A stretch of DNA of 64,000 nt from contig NZ_JADGIK010000001.1 of the NCBI RefSeq assembly GCF_015234135.1, positions 1-64,000 on the forward strand, written 5' to 3'. Every line of letters begins with the position of its first letter. The stretch's first letter is position 1. Below, piece by piece: positions 35,884 to 45,700 of this stretch. Both the position numbers and the translations under genes were made by a program. The notes under the pieces were generated by a model that saw only the letters and a program-made list of their open reading frames with translations, searched no databases and was not told where the DNA came from. The stretch comes from Faecalibacter rhinopitheci (lineage in GTDB: Bacteria > Bacteroidota > Bacteroidia > Flavobacteriales > Weeksellaceae).

Positions 35884-35913
35884 AAAAGTTCAACATGTTT
35901 TGTTGGACTTTTT
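35884..35913 (+). terminator. Terminator of the Rel/SpoT gene
   Basis: Stem AAAAGTTCAACA / TGTTGGACTTTT (one G-T pair) with T-run. Confidence 0.8.
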
Positions 35914-36039
35914 TCGTTGGGACTAGTAATAAAGGCACAAAGTTAAAGAAATATTTTAGATAATATCCTATCATTTCAGTTAAGAAAAACAACAAATCAT
36001 TATTAATTTTACACTCCGAAAACAAACAAAACAAACACA

Positions 36040-37017
36040 ATGAACGCAAAAAATTATAATCCAATTGAAGAAGTTTTAGAACTTATTAAAGCTAAAGGAG
36101 GTTGGGTTAATAGTCACTCTCATTTAGATCGCGCTTATTCTTTAACAGCTGATACATTTGCTTTATCAAATTCCTATCTAAAAGAAAAATGGCATTTAGT
36201 AGATGATATGAAACGTAAATCGTCTGTAGATGATATCTATTTCCGTATGGAAAAAGCAATTACATTTATGTTAGAGCAAGGTGCTCAGGCTATTGGATCT
36301 TTTATAGACTGTGATGAGGTTATTGAGGATCGCTCAATTTTAGCAGCAACTCGCCTTAAAGAAAACTATGGAAAAGATATAGAAATACGATTTGCAAACC
36401 AAGTTTTAAAAGGTGTGATTGATCCTGCTGCGCGAAAATGGTTTGATTTATCATCGGATTTTGTTGATATCATCGGAGGATTACCAGCTAAAGATTTTGG
36501 TAAAGAAGATGAACATTTAGATATATTACTAACTACAGCAAAAGCTAAAAATAAATTAGTTCACGTTCATGTAGATCAATTCAATACAGACGAAGAGATT
36601 GAAACGGAACAATTAGCACGCAAAACGATAGAGCATGGAATGCAAGGTAAAGTCTCAGCAGTTCATTCAATTTCAGTTGCAGCTCATCCAAGAAAATATC
36701 GTTATGAATTATATGAATTAATAAAACAAGCCGATATGCACATTATTTCTTGTCCAACAGCTTGGATTGATCATAATCGTACTGAGCGATTAGCTCCTTC
36801 ACATAATTCAATAACTCCTGTTGATGAAATGATTCCAAGAGGAATTAATGTTGCATTTGGAACTGACAATATTAATGATATTTATAAACCTTTTTCAGAC
36901 GGTCATTTATTAACTGAATTGCGCGTAATGCTAGAATCTTGTCATTTTTATGATGTGGAAAAATTAGCAGAAATTGCAACAGACAATGGACTTAAAGCTT
37001 TAGGAATTCAAAAATAA
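36040..37017 (+). CDS. Amidohydrolase-superfamily enzyme (cytosine deaminase-like)
   Basis: A 325-residue cytoplasmic metal-dependent hydrolase. Metal ligands appear in order: His26 and His28 (NSHSHLDRA), HVHVD at 175-179, HSISVAAH at 209-216, and the catalytic Asp in GTDN at 274-277. This arrangement, with the HSHLD and HVDQ motifs, places it near cytosine deaminase and related N-deaminases. The substrate is unknown. Next to it are two guanidine-type hydrolase genes on the same strand, so it may act on a related nitrogen-rich compound, although a terminator lies between them. It is not a fragment: the barrel is complete for the short members of the family. Confidence 0.85.
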   Translation: MNAKNYNPIEEVLELIKAKGGWVNSHSHLDRAYSLTADTFALSNSYLKEKWHLVDDMKRKSSVDDIYFRMEKAITFMLEQGAQAIGSFIDCDEVIEDRSILAATRLKENYGKDIEIRFANQVLKGVIDPAARKWFDLSSDFVDIIGGLPAKDFGKEDEHLDILLTTAKAKNKLVHVHVDQFNTDEEIETEQLARKTIEHGMQGKVSAVHSISVAAHPRKYRYELYELIKQADMHIISCPTAWIDHNRTERLAPSHNSITPVDEMIPRGINVAFGTDNINDIYKPFSDGHLLTELRVMLESCHFYDVEKLAEIATDNGLKALGIQK

Positions 37018-37041
37018 AATGTATATTTATACAATAATTCA

Positions 37042-37070
37042 AAAATCTCGCACCTGCGGGATTTTTTTTG
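37042..37070 (+). terminator. Terminator between amidohydrolase and DDAH-like genes
   Basis: AAAATCTCGC / GCGGGATTTT stem with short ACCT loop (one G-T pair) and a run of eight T. It implies separate transcription of the following pair or attenuation. Confidence 0.8.
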
Positions 37071-37095
37071 GAAAAACGTTAAACAAAAGAAAGCC

Positions 37096-38010
37096 ATGAA
37101 ATTAAAGGTAATTAATGAGACATCAAAACTAAAATCAGTCGTTTTAGGTAGAGCAGAATCTAATGGAGCTATTCCTACTTTGGAAGAAACTTTTGACGCA
37201 AAATCTTATGAAACGGTTATGAATAATGATTTTCCGGATGAAGTTGATTTGATAAGTGAAATGGCAGAATTTGAAAAAGTTTTAAAAAAATATGATGTAG
37301 AAGTTCTTCGTCCAGAATTGATTGAAAATTGTAATCAAGTTTTTTCTAGAGATGTAGGTTTTGTAATAGAAGATGAGTTTTTCGTTTCAAATATAATTCC
37401 TGATCGCGAACCTGAATTACAGGCTTACGATAATATTAGAGAAAGATTCAAAGGAAATAAAATTACAAATCTGCAAGAGAATATTTTTGTAGAAGGTGGT
37501 GACGTTATTTTATACAATGATTATATTTTTATTGGAACATATAATCAACCCGATTTCAAGAATTTTAAAACAGGAAGAACAAACATTGAATTTGTTGAAT
37601 TCATAAAAGAAAAATTTCCCAACAAAAAAGTTCTGAATTTTGATTTAAAGAAAGATGATACTAATCCATATGAAGGAATTTTACATTTGGATTGCACATT
37701 TCAGCCTGTTGGAAATGATAAAGCAATAATTTATCGTGATGGATTCCTATTTGAAAAGGATTTTCAAACAATTGTTAATATCTTTGGAGAAGAAAATATT
37801 TTTGAAGTAACAAAAGAAGAAATGTATTGGATGAGTCCAAATGTATTTTCAATTTCGCCAGAAGTTGTTGTTTCTGAAAAGAATTTTATGAGATTAAATA
37901 ATCATTTAGAAAATGTTTGGGGAATAAAAGTAGAGCCAATCAATTATAGAAATATTTCTAAAATGGGAGGGTTACTTCGTTGTTCCACAATGCCTTTAGT
38001 TAGAGAATAA
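37096..38010 (+). CDS. Arginine deiminase-type guanidine hydrolase (DDAH-like)
   Basis: A 304-residue cytoplasmic enzyme of the guanidine-group modifying superfamily (arginine deiminase, dimethylarginine dimethylaminohydrolase, amidinotransferase). Catalytic signatures: FVEGGDVILY (Glu133, Asp136), LHLDCTFQPV with His197, and the nucleophile Cys296 in LLRCSTMPLVRE at the C-terminus. NCNQVFSRDVGFV holds conserved substrate-binding residues. The family hydrolyses a guanidinium to a ureido product. The real substrate, dimethylarginine, arginine or another guanidino compound, cannot be decided. The ctlX gene starts 3 bases after its stop, so the two are one operon. Confidence 0.85.
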   Translation: MKLKVINETSKLKSVVLGRAESNGAIPTLEETFDAKSYETVMNNDFPDEVDLISEMAEFEKVLKKYDVEVLRPELIENCNQVFSRDVGFVIEDEFFVSNIIPDREPELQAYDNIRERFKGNKITNLQENIFVEGGDVILYNDYIFIGTYNQPDFKNFKTGRTNIEFVEFIKEKFPNKKVLNFDLKKDDTNPYEGILHLDCTFQPVGNDKAIIYRDGFLFEKDFQTIVNIFGEENIFEVTKEEMYWMSPNVFSISPEVVVSEKNFMRLNNHLENVWGIKVEPINYRNISKMGGLLRCSTMPLVRE

Positions 38011-38012
38011 AA

Positions 38013-38951
38013 ATGAGAAGACAACAATATACAAATACGATTTTGATGGTGGAACCTGTAAATTTTAATTACAATCCACAAACAGCAGTAAATAATTATT
38101 TTCAGAATCAGGTAGATGATGCAGCTGAAAAAATTCAGCAAGAAGCTCTAGAAGAATTTAGAACAATGGTTTCAACATTACGTTCTAAAGGAATTAATGT
38201 TTTAACCATTAAAGATACCTTAACTCCACATACGCCAGATTCTATTTTTCCGAATAATTGGATTTCATTTCATGAAGATGGTACAGTTGTGATGTATCCT
38301 ATGTATGCTGAAAATAGAAGGCTAGAACGTAGGGAAGAGGATGTTTTAGAATTTTTAGAGGAAAAGGGATTTAACATAATTGATGTGTTAGATTTTTCAT
38401 CTGCCGAAGAAGATGAAATTTTTTTAGAAGGTACAGGAAGTATTATTTTAGACCGTGTTAATGATTTAGCATACGCAGCAATTTCTCAGAGAACAGATGA
38501 GGATTTGTTTATCGAATTTTGCGAGGAATTAGAATATACACCTGTAATTTTTACTGCGAACCAAACAGTTAATGGAGAGCGTTTACCAATTTATCATACC
38601 AATGTAATGATGTGTATTGCCGATAAATACGCAATTATTTGTCTTAATACAATTGATGATAAAAAGGAAAGAAAAAATGTAGTCGAAAATTTAAAAGATT
38701 ACGGAAAAGAAATTATTGCGATAACAGAGGAGCAAATACACAAGTTTGCCGGAAATATGTTGCAAGTAGGGGGAATGGGACAATCTTATCTTGTCATGTC
38801 ACAAACTGCCTATGATTCTTTAACATCTGAACAAATTGAAGCTATTGAAAAATATAATCCGATTTTACCTGTTAAAATTGATATGATTGAAAAACTAGGA
38901 GGAGGATCAGCTCGTTGTATGATGGCGGAAGTTTTCTTACCAAAAATATAG
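38013..38951 (+). CDS. ctlX: CtlX-type citrulline/guanidine hydrolase
   Basis: A 312-residue cytoplasmic enzyme of the same guanidine-modifying superfamily as its neighbour but of a distinct branch, matching the proteins called citrulline utilization hydrolase CtlX. Signatures are TILMVEPVNFNYN at the start, FPNNWISFHEDGTVV with the following MYAENRRLERR, FLEGTGSIILDR, YHTNVMMCI with the catalytic His, and Cys302 in GGGSARCMMAEVFLP. It begins 3 bases after the preceding gene's stop codon, implying coupled translation. Two such enzymes in tandem suggest consecutive or complementary steps on arginine- or citrulline-like molecules. Confidence 0.88.
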   Translation: MRRQQYTNTILMVEPVNFNYNPQTAVNNYFQNQVDDAAEKIQQEALEEFRTMVSTLRSKGINVLTIKDTLTPHTPDSIFPNNWISFHEDGTVVMYPMYAENRRLERREEDVLEFLEEKGFNIIDVLDFSSAEEDEIFLEGTGSIILDRVNDLAYAAISQRTDEDLFIEFCEELEYTPVIFTANQTVNGERLPIYHTNVMMCIADKYAIICLNTIDDKKERKNVVENLKDYGKEIIAITEEQIHKFAGNMLQVGGMGQSYLVMSQTAYDSLTSEQIEAIEKYNPILPVKIDMIEKLGGGSARCMMAEVFLPKI

Positions 38952-38966
38952 TTTAACTAATTTTAT

Positions 38967-39000
38967 AAAAAAAAGCGTTCATAGAGAACGTTTTTTTTTT
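38967..39000. terminator. Terminator after ctlX
   Basis: AAAAAGCGTTC / GAACGTTTTT stem with one bulged G, loop ATAGA, and a ten-T run; also usable by the convergent minus-strand gene. Confidence 0.8.
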
Positions 39001-39010
39001 ACTTATAATT

Positions 39011-39541
39011 TTATTTGTATTTATTATATTGTTTTAAAGAATCTTGATATTGCTTATCCAACATTTTATACATATCAGGTTGATTTTGTAAAACACCATA
39101 ATATCGATTTCTTTCTTTCTGAAAATAAGCAACCTGTTTAGAAATTACTTTTCGGTAAGCTTCTTTGTCCTTACTTTTTCTACGATTCAGCTCTTCGATA
39201 TTCTTTCTTATTTTTCTTGTATACAGTTCAGATAAATTCCAAATAAATTGATATTCTTTCAAAAGTTCATCATGCTTTACAGACATCCATGATTGATTTG
39301 GATCCATTTTATTATAAACTTTATAGATCGGAAGTTGGCCAGTTTCTTCTGTAATAGTCCAACTGATTTTTGTAGCTAATTCACCTTGAACTCCTTTTGA
39401 ACTTTTTGTTTTACCTTTAAAATCATTGAAAGTCAATTTTTTCTCAGACCAATCAATTGATTTCTCTTTCTTTGGTGTTTGATCTATAATATTTGAAAAA
39501 GAAATAGTATTTAAAATTAAATATGCTAAAGTAACAATCAT
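39011..39541 (-). CDS. Exported DUF922-like protein lacking the zinc motif
   Basis: A 176-residue protein with an N-terminal hydrophobic segment (MIVTLAYLILNTISFS). The sequence WSEKKLTFNDFKGKTKSS near residues 31-48 and the following ATKISWTI match the start of DUF922 domains (usually W..L.W.DF.G). In the helix where family members carry a zinc-type HExxH-like sequence followed by ELYARKLR, this protein reads LLKEYQFIWNLSELYTRKIR, so the putative metal ligands are replaced. The C-terminal 80 residues are Lys/Arg/Gln-rich and helical. It may be a catalytically dead relative. The family assignment is from memory of short motifs and is moderate. Confidence 0.55.
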   Translation of the reverse strand: MIVTLAYLILNTISFSNIIDQTPKKEKSIDWSEKKLTFNDFKGKTKSSKGVQGELATKISWTITEETGQLPIYKVYNKMDPNQSWMSVKHDELLKEYQFIWNLSELYTRKIRKNIEELNRRKSKDKEAYRKVISKQVAYFQKERNRYYGVLQNQPDMYKMLDKQYQDSLKQYNKYK

Positions 39542-39611
39542 TCTTTATTTGTATAAAAGTAAATATAAGATAATATCAATTACAAAATCTAAAATTTCTA
39601 AATTTTAATAT

Positions 39612-40892
39612 TTATAAAACATCAGATAATAGGTCTAAACGCATGCCGTGTGACCCTTTTATAAGGATAGAGTCTGTATATTTAAAATTGGATTTAACAT
39701 AATTAGTGAATTCTTCCTTATTTTCAAGTTTTATTATATTATTAGATTGAATATCAGTATTTTGAAAATGTTTTCCTAACAAATAAATGTACTCAAAACC
39801 ATAATCTAAAGCAAGTCTAGCAATGTTATTATGCTCTAAATCAGATGTTTCGCCAAGTTCAAACATATCTCCAAGAATTACAGTTTTTGTACCTTTAAAA
39901 GTAGAAAAGTTTTTCAATGAAGCTTCCATACTAGATGGGTTTGCATTATAGGCATCCATTATAATCTTATATCCTTCTTTTTCAATGATTTGAGAACGAT
40001 TATTTGTCGGTGTATATTTTTCTATGCCATTTTTTATTTCATCAATAGATAATCCAAAATGTTTTCCAATTGCAATAGCACAAGAAATATTACTAAAGTT
40101 ATATGATCCTGTTAAATTTGTTTGGATTTTTACTCCGTCAACAGCAACAGCAATATAATCAGAATCTGAAGAAGCAGGAGCAATGATATATTTTCCACTT
40201 TCAGTTCCGAATGAGATAATATCAATATCTTCAGTTTTCTCAACTTGAATAGGATCTTGTAAATTAATAAAAGCTGTTCTATGATTATTTCTTAAATAAT
40301 CATATAATTCTGATTTACCTTTAATTACACCTTCGTATCCACCAAATCCTTCTAGATGTGCTTTCCCAAAATTTGTTATATACCCAAAATTTGGTTGAGC
40401 AATAGAGCAAAGTAATTCAATCTCTTTTTGGTGATTAGCACCCATCTCAATAACAGCAATTTCAGTATCATCGGGAATTGATAAAATTGTTAACGGTACA
40501 CCAATATGATTATTTAAATTTCCATAAGTAAAATGTACTTTAAACTTTTCTTTTAGAGTAGCAGCTATCAATTCTTTAGTAGTTGTTTTACCATTAGAAC
40601 CTGTTAAACCAATGAAAGGAATTTTTAAATAATTACGGTAAGCGCGTGCTAAATCTTGTAATGCAAAAAGTGCATCATCTACATAAAAAATATTTTTATT
40701 TTGATTCTCATATTTTTTTTCATCAACAATAGCTGCACTTGCACCTTGCTCAATTGCTTGATTTGCAAATGAATTACCGTTGAAATTCGCACCTTTTAAT
40801 GCAAAGAAAATAGAATTTTTTTCTATGTTTCTTGTATCAGTAGTTACCTTTGGATTCTTCAAAAATAACTCAAAAATAGCTGATGTATTCAT
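39612..40892 (-). CDS. murF: UDP-MurNAc-tripeptide--D-alanyl-D-alanine ligase
   Basis: A 426-residue cytoplasmic Mur ligase that adds D-Ala-D-Ala to the UDP-MurNAc-tripeptide, the last cytoplasmic step of peptidoglycan precursor assembly. The ATP-binding loop GLTGSNGKTTTKE is at 95-107, followed by NLNNHIGVPLTIL, the AVIEMGANHQKEI motif, the domain boundary SGKY region and C-terminal DAYNANPSSMEASL and GDMFELG motifs. The N-terminal TTDTRNIEKNSIFFALKG is the substrate-binding domain. It lies downstream of gldJ on the same strand, but a terminator separates them. Complete and apparently normal. Confidence 0.95.
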   Translation of the reverse strand: MNTSAIFELFLKNPKVTTDTRNIEKNSIFFALKGANFNGNSFANQAIEQGASAAIVDEKKYENQNKNIFYVDDALFALQDLARAYRNYLKIPFIGLTGSNGKTTTKELIAATLKEKFKVHFTYGNLNNHIGVPLTILSIPDDTEIAVIEMGANHQKEIELLCSIAQPNFGYITNFGKAHLEGFGGYEGVIKGKSELYDYLRNNHRTAFINLQDPIQVEKTEDIDIISFGTESGKYIIAPASSDSDYIAVAVDGVKIQTNLTGSYNFSNISCAIAIGKHFGLSIDEIKNGIEKYTPTNNRSQIIEKEGYKIIMDAYNANPSSMEASLKNFSTFKGTKTVILGDMFELGETSDLEHNNIARLALDYGFEYIYLLGKHFQNTDIQSNNIIKLENKEEFTNYVKSNFKYTDSILIKGSHGMRLDLLSDVL

Positions 40893-40905
40893 GAAGTAAA
40901 TTTAT

Positions 40906-40937
40906 AAAAAAACTCGGTTCATTGAACCGAGTTTTTT
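40906..40937 (-). terminator. Terminator of gldJ
   Basis: Perfect stem AAAAAACTCGGTTC / GAACCGAGTTTTTT with ATT-type loop, between gldJ and murF. Confidence 0.9.
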
Positions 40938-40961
40938 AAATATAATTAAAAATAGATAATA

Positions 40962-42578
40962 TTATCTTCTTGATCTTTTAGATTCTTTTGAACCTTTATA
41001 ATCTTGCGCTACACGAAATCCTACCCAAGAAGTAGCATCTGCTTGATGCATGTATCTTCTTTGTCCAGCATCAACCCAATATATTGGATCTCTCCAAGAA
41101 CCACCTTTTATTACACGAACTTCGTCCGATAATTCTGTTGTTCTTGTAGTAGCATCTTTTTGTAAAATCACTTTACCTTTATCATCTACAACAAACGTAC
41201 GTATTGGAGAATTATACATATCATTTGTATTTAAATCCTCATTGTTTGTAAATTCTAAAGCAGATTTAGAATCTCCATCACGATAATTTCTATAATCTTG
41301 TGTTACTTCTTTTTTGTATGATCCAGGTAAACCTTTGTAAACTAAACGACCATTGTTTAATGTATCAAATTCAATATTACTGTCATCATATTTTACATAA
41401 CCACCTTGACCATTATCGATATTTTGTTTATAAGCATTTCCGCGGAAATAATTAAAATCATTAGCTTCATCATCAATGATAGGGCGGTAAATATCAGCCG
41501 TCCATTCAGCTACATTTCCAAGCATTCCATAAATTCCATAATCGTTAGATGGGAATTTCTTTACGTCGTTTGTTATAGCAGAACCATCATTTCCAAATCC
41601 TCCAATCCCAGAATAATCTCCACGACCTTGTTTGAAATTATCTAAATATTGACCTTTATTTTTTCCTTTTTCTTGACGGAAAGTATTTTGAGATACTTCT
41701 TTGCCTTTATATTGGTTAAATTCACGATTACCCGCTAACCCTAATGCAGCATATTCCCATTCTGCTTCTGATGGTAAGCGAAATGGTTGAACATCATCAG
41801 AGCGAGTAGCTCTATTGGCATTCTGTATACGAGTATTTGTAGATTTTATTTGGTAGCTCTTTAATAATTTGGTTGAATCAATAGCTTCAGATACATTAGA
41901 ATCATTCTTTTTGTATTGTTCAGTATTGAAAGTTTTTTCACCGTAATTATATTCTTCATTAGAATAATAATCCTTTGCAAGAATACCTTTATTCATTAAA
42001 GATTTTTCATTTGCACGATCAGTTAACCAATCACAATAGTTAACAGCTTGTAACCAAGTTACACCAACTACAGGATAATAGCTGAATTCTGGTGAAAACA
42101 TATAATTTTCTGTAGAGAAATCATCACGAGAAAGTGTATTATTAAAAATAGATTCATCAGGTAATGCACCATTATAAATATCTTTATATAATGTTTCTTC
42201 TGGAGGAAAAACTACTTTTAACCATGTTAAGTATTCACGATATTCGTAGTTAGTTACTTCAGTTTCACCAATAAAGAAAGATTTAACTTGCATGCGAACA
42301 GGTGAATTATTCCAATCGCGCATCACGTCGTCCTTAGTAAGCCCCATAGTGAAAGATCCTCCTTCCACGTAGACCATACCTGGCCATCCTTTAACATTTT
42401 GTTTTTGTTTCCCGGAAAAAAACCATCCTTTACTGTCATTCGGGTTCCAACCTGTACGGCTTGTGAATTTTTTAGTTCCACCACCTTTTTTCTTTCCACC
42501 ACCTGTAGCACAACTTACAAATGTAAGTGAAGCGGCTGCTAGTACTAAAGAAAAAATACGTCCTTTATTCATTTTCAT
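40962..42578 (-). CDS. gldJ: Gliding motility lipoprotein GldJ
   Basis: A 538-residue outer-membrane-associated lipoprotein needed for gliding and type IX secretion in Flavobacteriia. From ATG 42578 it begins MKMNKGRIFSLVLAAASLTFVSC with Cys23 as lipidation site; the longer frame to 42626 would ruin this signal. The body is a formylglycine-generating-enzyme (SUMF1-like) domain: GMVYVEGGSFTMG, then FFIGETEVTNYEYREYLTW, RLPSEAEWEYAALG, GNVAEWTADIYRP and a final RVIKGGSWRDPIYW and WVGFRVAQ. The divergent porU gene and porV follow the arrangement I recall from Flavobacterium johnsoniae. Confidence 0.95.
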   Translation of the reverse strand: MKMNKGRIFSLVLAAASLTFVSCATGGGKKKGGGTKKFTSRTGWNPNDSKGWFFSGKQKQNVKGWPGMVYVEGGSFTMGLTKDDVMRDWNNSPVRMQVKSFFIGETEVTNYEYREYLTWLKVVFPPEETLYKDIYNGALPDESIFNNTLSRDDFSTENYMFSPEFSYYPVVGVTWLQAVNYCDWLTDRANEKSLMNKGILAKDYYSNEEYNYGEKTFNTEQYKKNDSNVSEAIDSTKLLKSYQIKSTNTRIQNANRATRSDDVQPFRLPSEAEWEYAALGLAGNREFNQYKGKEVSQNTFRQEKGKNKGQYLDNFKQGRGDYSGIGGFGNDGSAITNDVKKFPSNDYGIYGMLGNVAEWTADIYRPIIDDEANDFNYFRGNAYKQNIDNGQGGYVKYDDSNIEFDTLNNGRLVYKGLPGSYKKEVTQDYRNYRDGDSKSALEFTNNEDLNTNDMYNSPIRTFVVDDKGKVILQKDATTRTTELSDEVRVIKGGSWRDPIYWVDAGQRRYMHQADATSWVGFRVAQDYKGSKESKRSRR

Positions 42579-42739
42579 AGAATACTTCTGGTTATCAAAT
42601 ATTATATTTATTGCAAATAAAAGCATTTAACAGCAATTTAACAATGCCGGTAGATACATTTTATTTACGTCAAACGAAATATTTTATTTTTTATTTTATT
42701 AATCTAAAAATATATTTGTTCAATAATCGTTTTCTTACA

Positions 42740-45700
42740 ATGAAGAAATATCTAATTCTCGCAATAACATTATTAAATTATAGCAATTTGTTTTCTCAAA
42801 AATACAAAATTAATTGGGAAAATAGCCAAGATTATGCATTAACTAATGGGCAAATAATAAAGGTTCCATTTTTTAATAATCCAGAGCATTATGCTTTAAA
42901 TGAATATTATACTCCAAACTATAATGTTATCTTTAACGAAACGGTTAGAGATGTGAAGATCTTTAATGTAGAAACTACCGCATTATCTCCTTTAGAGTTA
43001 ATACAATTTAAAGCTTATGATTTAATAAAAGATGAAATTACATATATTTCTCAAAATTATACTGAAAACAATAAATCTAAAACATTAGTTTCTGTTTTTC
43101 CTTATTTAAAAAAAGGTAATGTTATTCATAAGATAAATTCCTTTGAGATATCAACTTATAAAAACATAGCGCCTAAAACCCTTCAGAATAGAAGTTTTGG
43201 TAATACCACAAGTGTATTAAAAGATGGAAATTGGTTTAAAATTAAAGTCGATAAAACCGGTGTTTTTAAACTAGATAAAAAATTCTTTACTCAAAACGGG
43301 ATACCGACTTCAGGATATAATCTAAATACGTTAAAAGTATATGGGAATGGAAGTGGTCGCCTATTTGAAAATATGGAAGATCATCGATACGATGGTTTAC
43401 AAGAGGTTCCTATAGAATTTATAGGAAGTACTGATAATTCTTTTGATGAAGGTGATTATATTTCATTTTATGCAAAAGGTCCACATCAGTGGTATAGAAA
43501 ACAGAAAAATTCTCTAGATGACGTTTTTCTTAGGTTTAATTTATATGATGACTATTCCTATTACTATATCACTTATGATGGTGATGCGGGCAAAAGAATT
43601 GTAGAAGATGAATTAACAGGAACTCCTACACGTATTTTTACCAATTTTGATGCATATCAGTTTCATGAAAAAGATTCATTAAATATCAACCAAGTAGGAA
43701 GACAATGGGTTGGTGAAATGTTGAATGGGAGTAATAACTTTACAAAGAAATTTACCGCAAAACAAGCTGATATTGGGCAAACTGCATATTTAAGATATTC
43801 TGTTGTAGGTAAAAATGCAGAAAATACTTCAGCAAAAATAAATGTAAATGGTAATCCATTAGATAATATAATTTTTAATGTATCTGATTTTAACAATAGA
43901 ACATTAAAACAACAATTTCCATTGCAAGGAAATGAAATAAATGTTGAAATAAATTATACTAATGCTTCCAATCCAAGAGGGTTAGCCTTTATTAATTTCA
44001 TAGAATTAAAATATAAAGAAAAGTTACAATATACAAGTGGTCAATTTGATTTCAGAAGTTTAGAAGATTTAAATACAGGAGAAATTTTTGGATTTAATAT
44101 TCAAAATAATTCAGGTATAAAAGTTTGGAATGTATCTGATATTTCATCGACATTTCAAATTAAACCTTCGGATAATGTATACAAATATCAATCTAATTCT
44201 GATGTTTTTTGGAATGAATTTGTAGCCTTTAAAGAGGAAGATTTATATACTGATGTACAGTATGTTGGTCGTATTGTAAACCAAGATATCAGAAAATTTA
44301 ATGATGTTACTTTAGCTATAATTACACCAAATAAGTTTAAAGATCAAGCAATAAGATTAGCTAATTTTCGTGAAGAACATGATGGAATTAAAGTAGCTGT
44401 AGTCACAACAGAAGAAGTATACAACGAATTTTCATCTGGTTCACAAGATCCGATTGCTATCCGAGATTTCTTTAAATATCTAAAAGATAATGGGAATCCA
44501 TTAGAATATGCAATTCTATTTGGAGCAACTACTTATGATCCTAAAAATCGTGTACAAGGAAATATTAATTACATTCCTTCATTTTATAATTTAAATTCAG
44601 AATCGTTAGAAACCTCTTCAACTACAGATGATTATTTCACTATGATTGGGGATAATGTAAATTTTGCAGCGGAAGCAGGTAATGGTTCATATAGTTATAA
44701 CGCTAAAATGATTGATATTGCAATTGGTCGTTTACCAGCATCCGATATTTCCGAAGCGAAGACTTTAGTTGATAAGATTATATCTTATTATCAAAAAATC
44801 CCAAATAAAGGAAATTCTTACGGAGATTGGCGAACAAAAATTGTAGCGGTATCTGATGATCCAGATAAATCTGAAATCAACACTCCTAAATTTGATAAAG
44901 ACATAGATGATACTTTTAATACTCCAATTAACAAATTTTATGCAGTTAATAAATTATATATAGACGCTTATCAACCTGAGCAAACTTCTGCTGGATTAAG
45001 ATATCCAATTATTAATCAATCCATTTTAAATAATTTAGAATTAGGAACTAATTTCATGATTTATTATGGCCATGGTGGACCAAGGTCATGGGCACAAGAA
45101 CGTATTCTTACTGGTGAGGAGCTATCTAACCTAAATAATTTTACAAATACATTTTCGCGTATTCCAATTGTAGCAACTATAACATGTGATTTTACAGTTT
45201 GGGACTTACCACAATACAATTCTGCAGGAGAATTGATGTTAAAAAATCCTAACGGAGGAGCATTATCTATGTTAACTACAAATAGACCGATTGGTACTAT
45301 TTATGGTTCAGAATTTAATTCCTATTTACTAAAAGAATTATTTAGAGAAAATAATCATCAGAACTTAACTTCAGGCCAAGCATTGATAAAGGCCAAGCAA
45401 TCTTACAATCCAAATTCATCAGATCATGCAAGGGTAAATTTATTGGGTGATCCTATGGTTGCAGTTTCAAGACCGAAACAAGACATCTCTATTGTAAAAT
45501 TTAAAGTTAATGGAAATGAGGTGGATTATAAATCTCATCAAATAAAAGCATTAGATTTTGTAGAAATAGAAGGTGAAGTTTTAAACCCATCCTCTCAGAT
45601 AGATGGTAGTTTTAATGGTACTGTGCAGAATATTCTTTATGAAAAACCAATCCAAAAACCATTAAGAAATAATAAAGGTCTTAGTACATTCCAACCTTAT

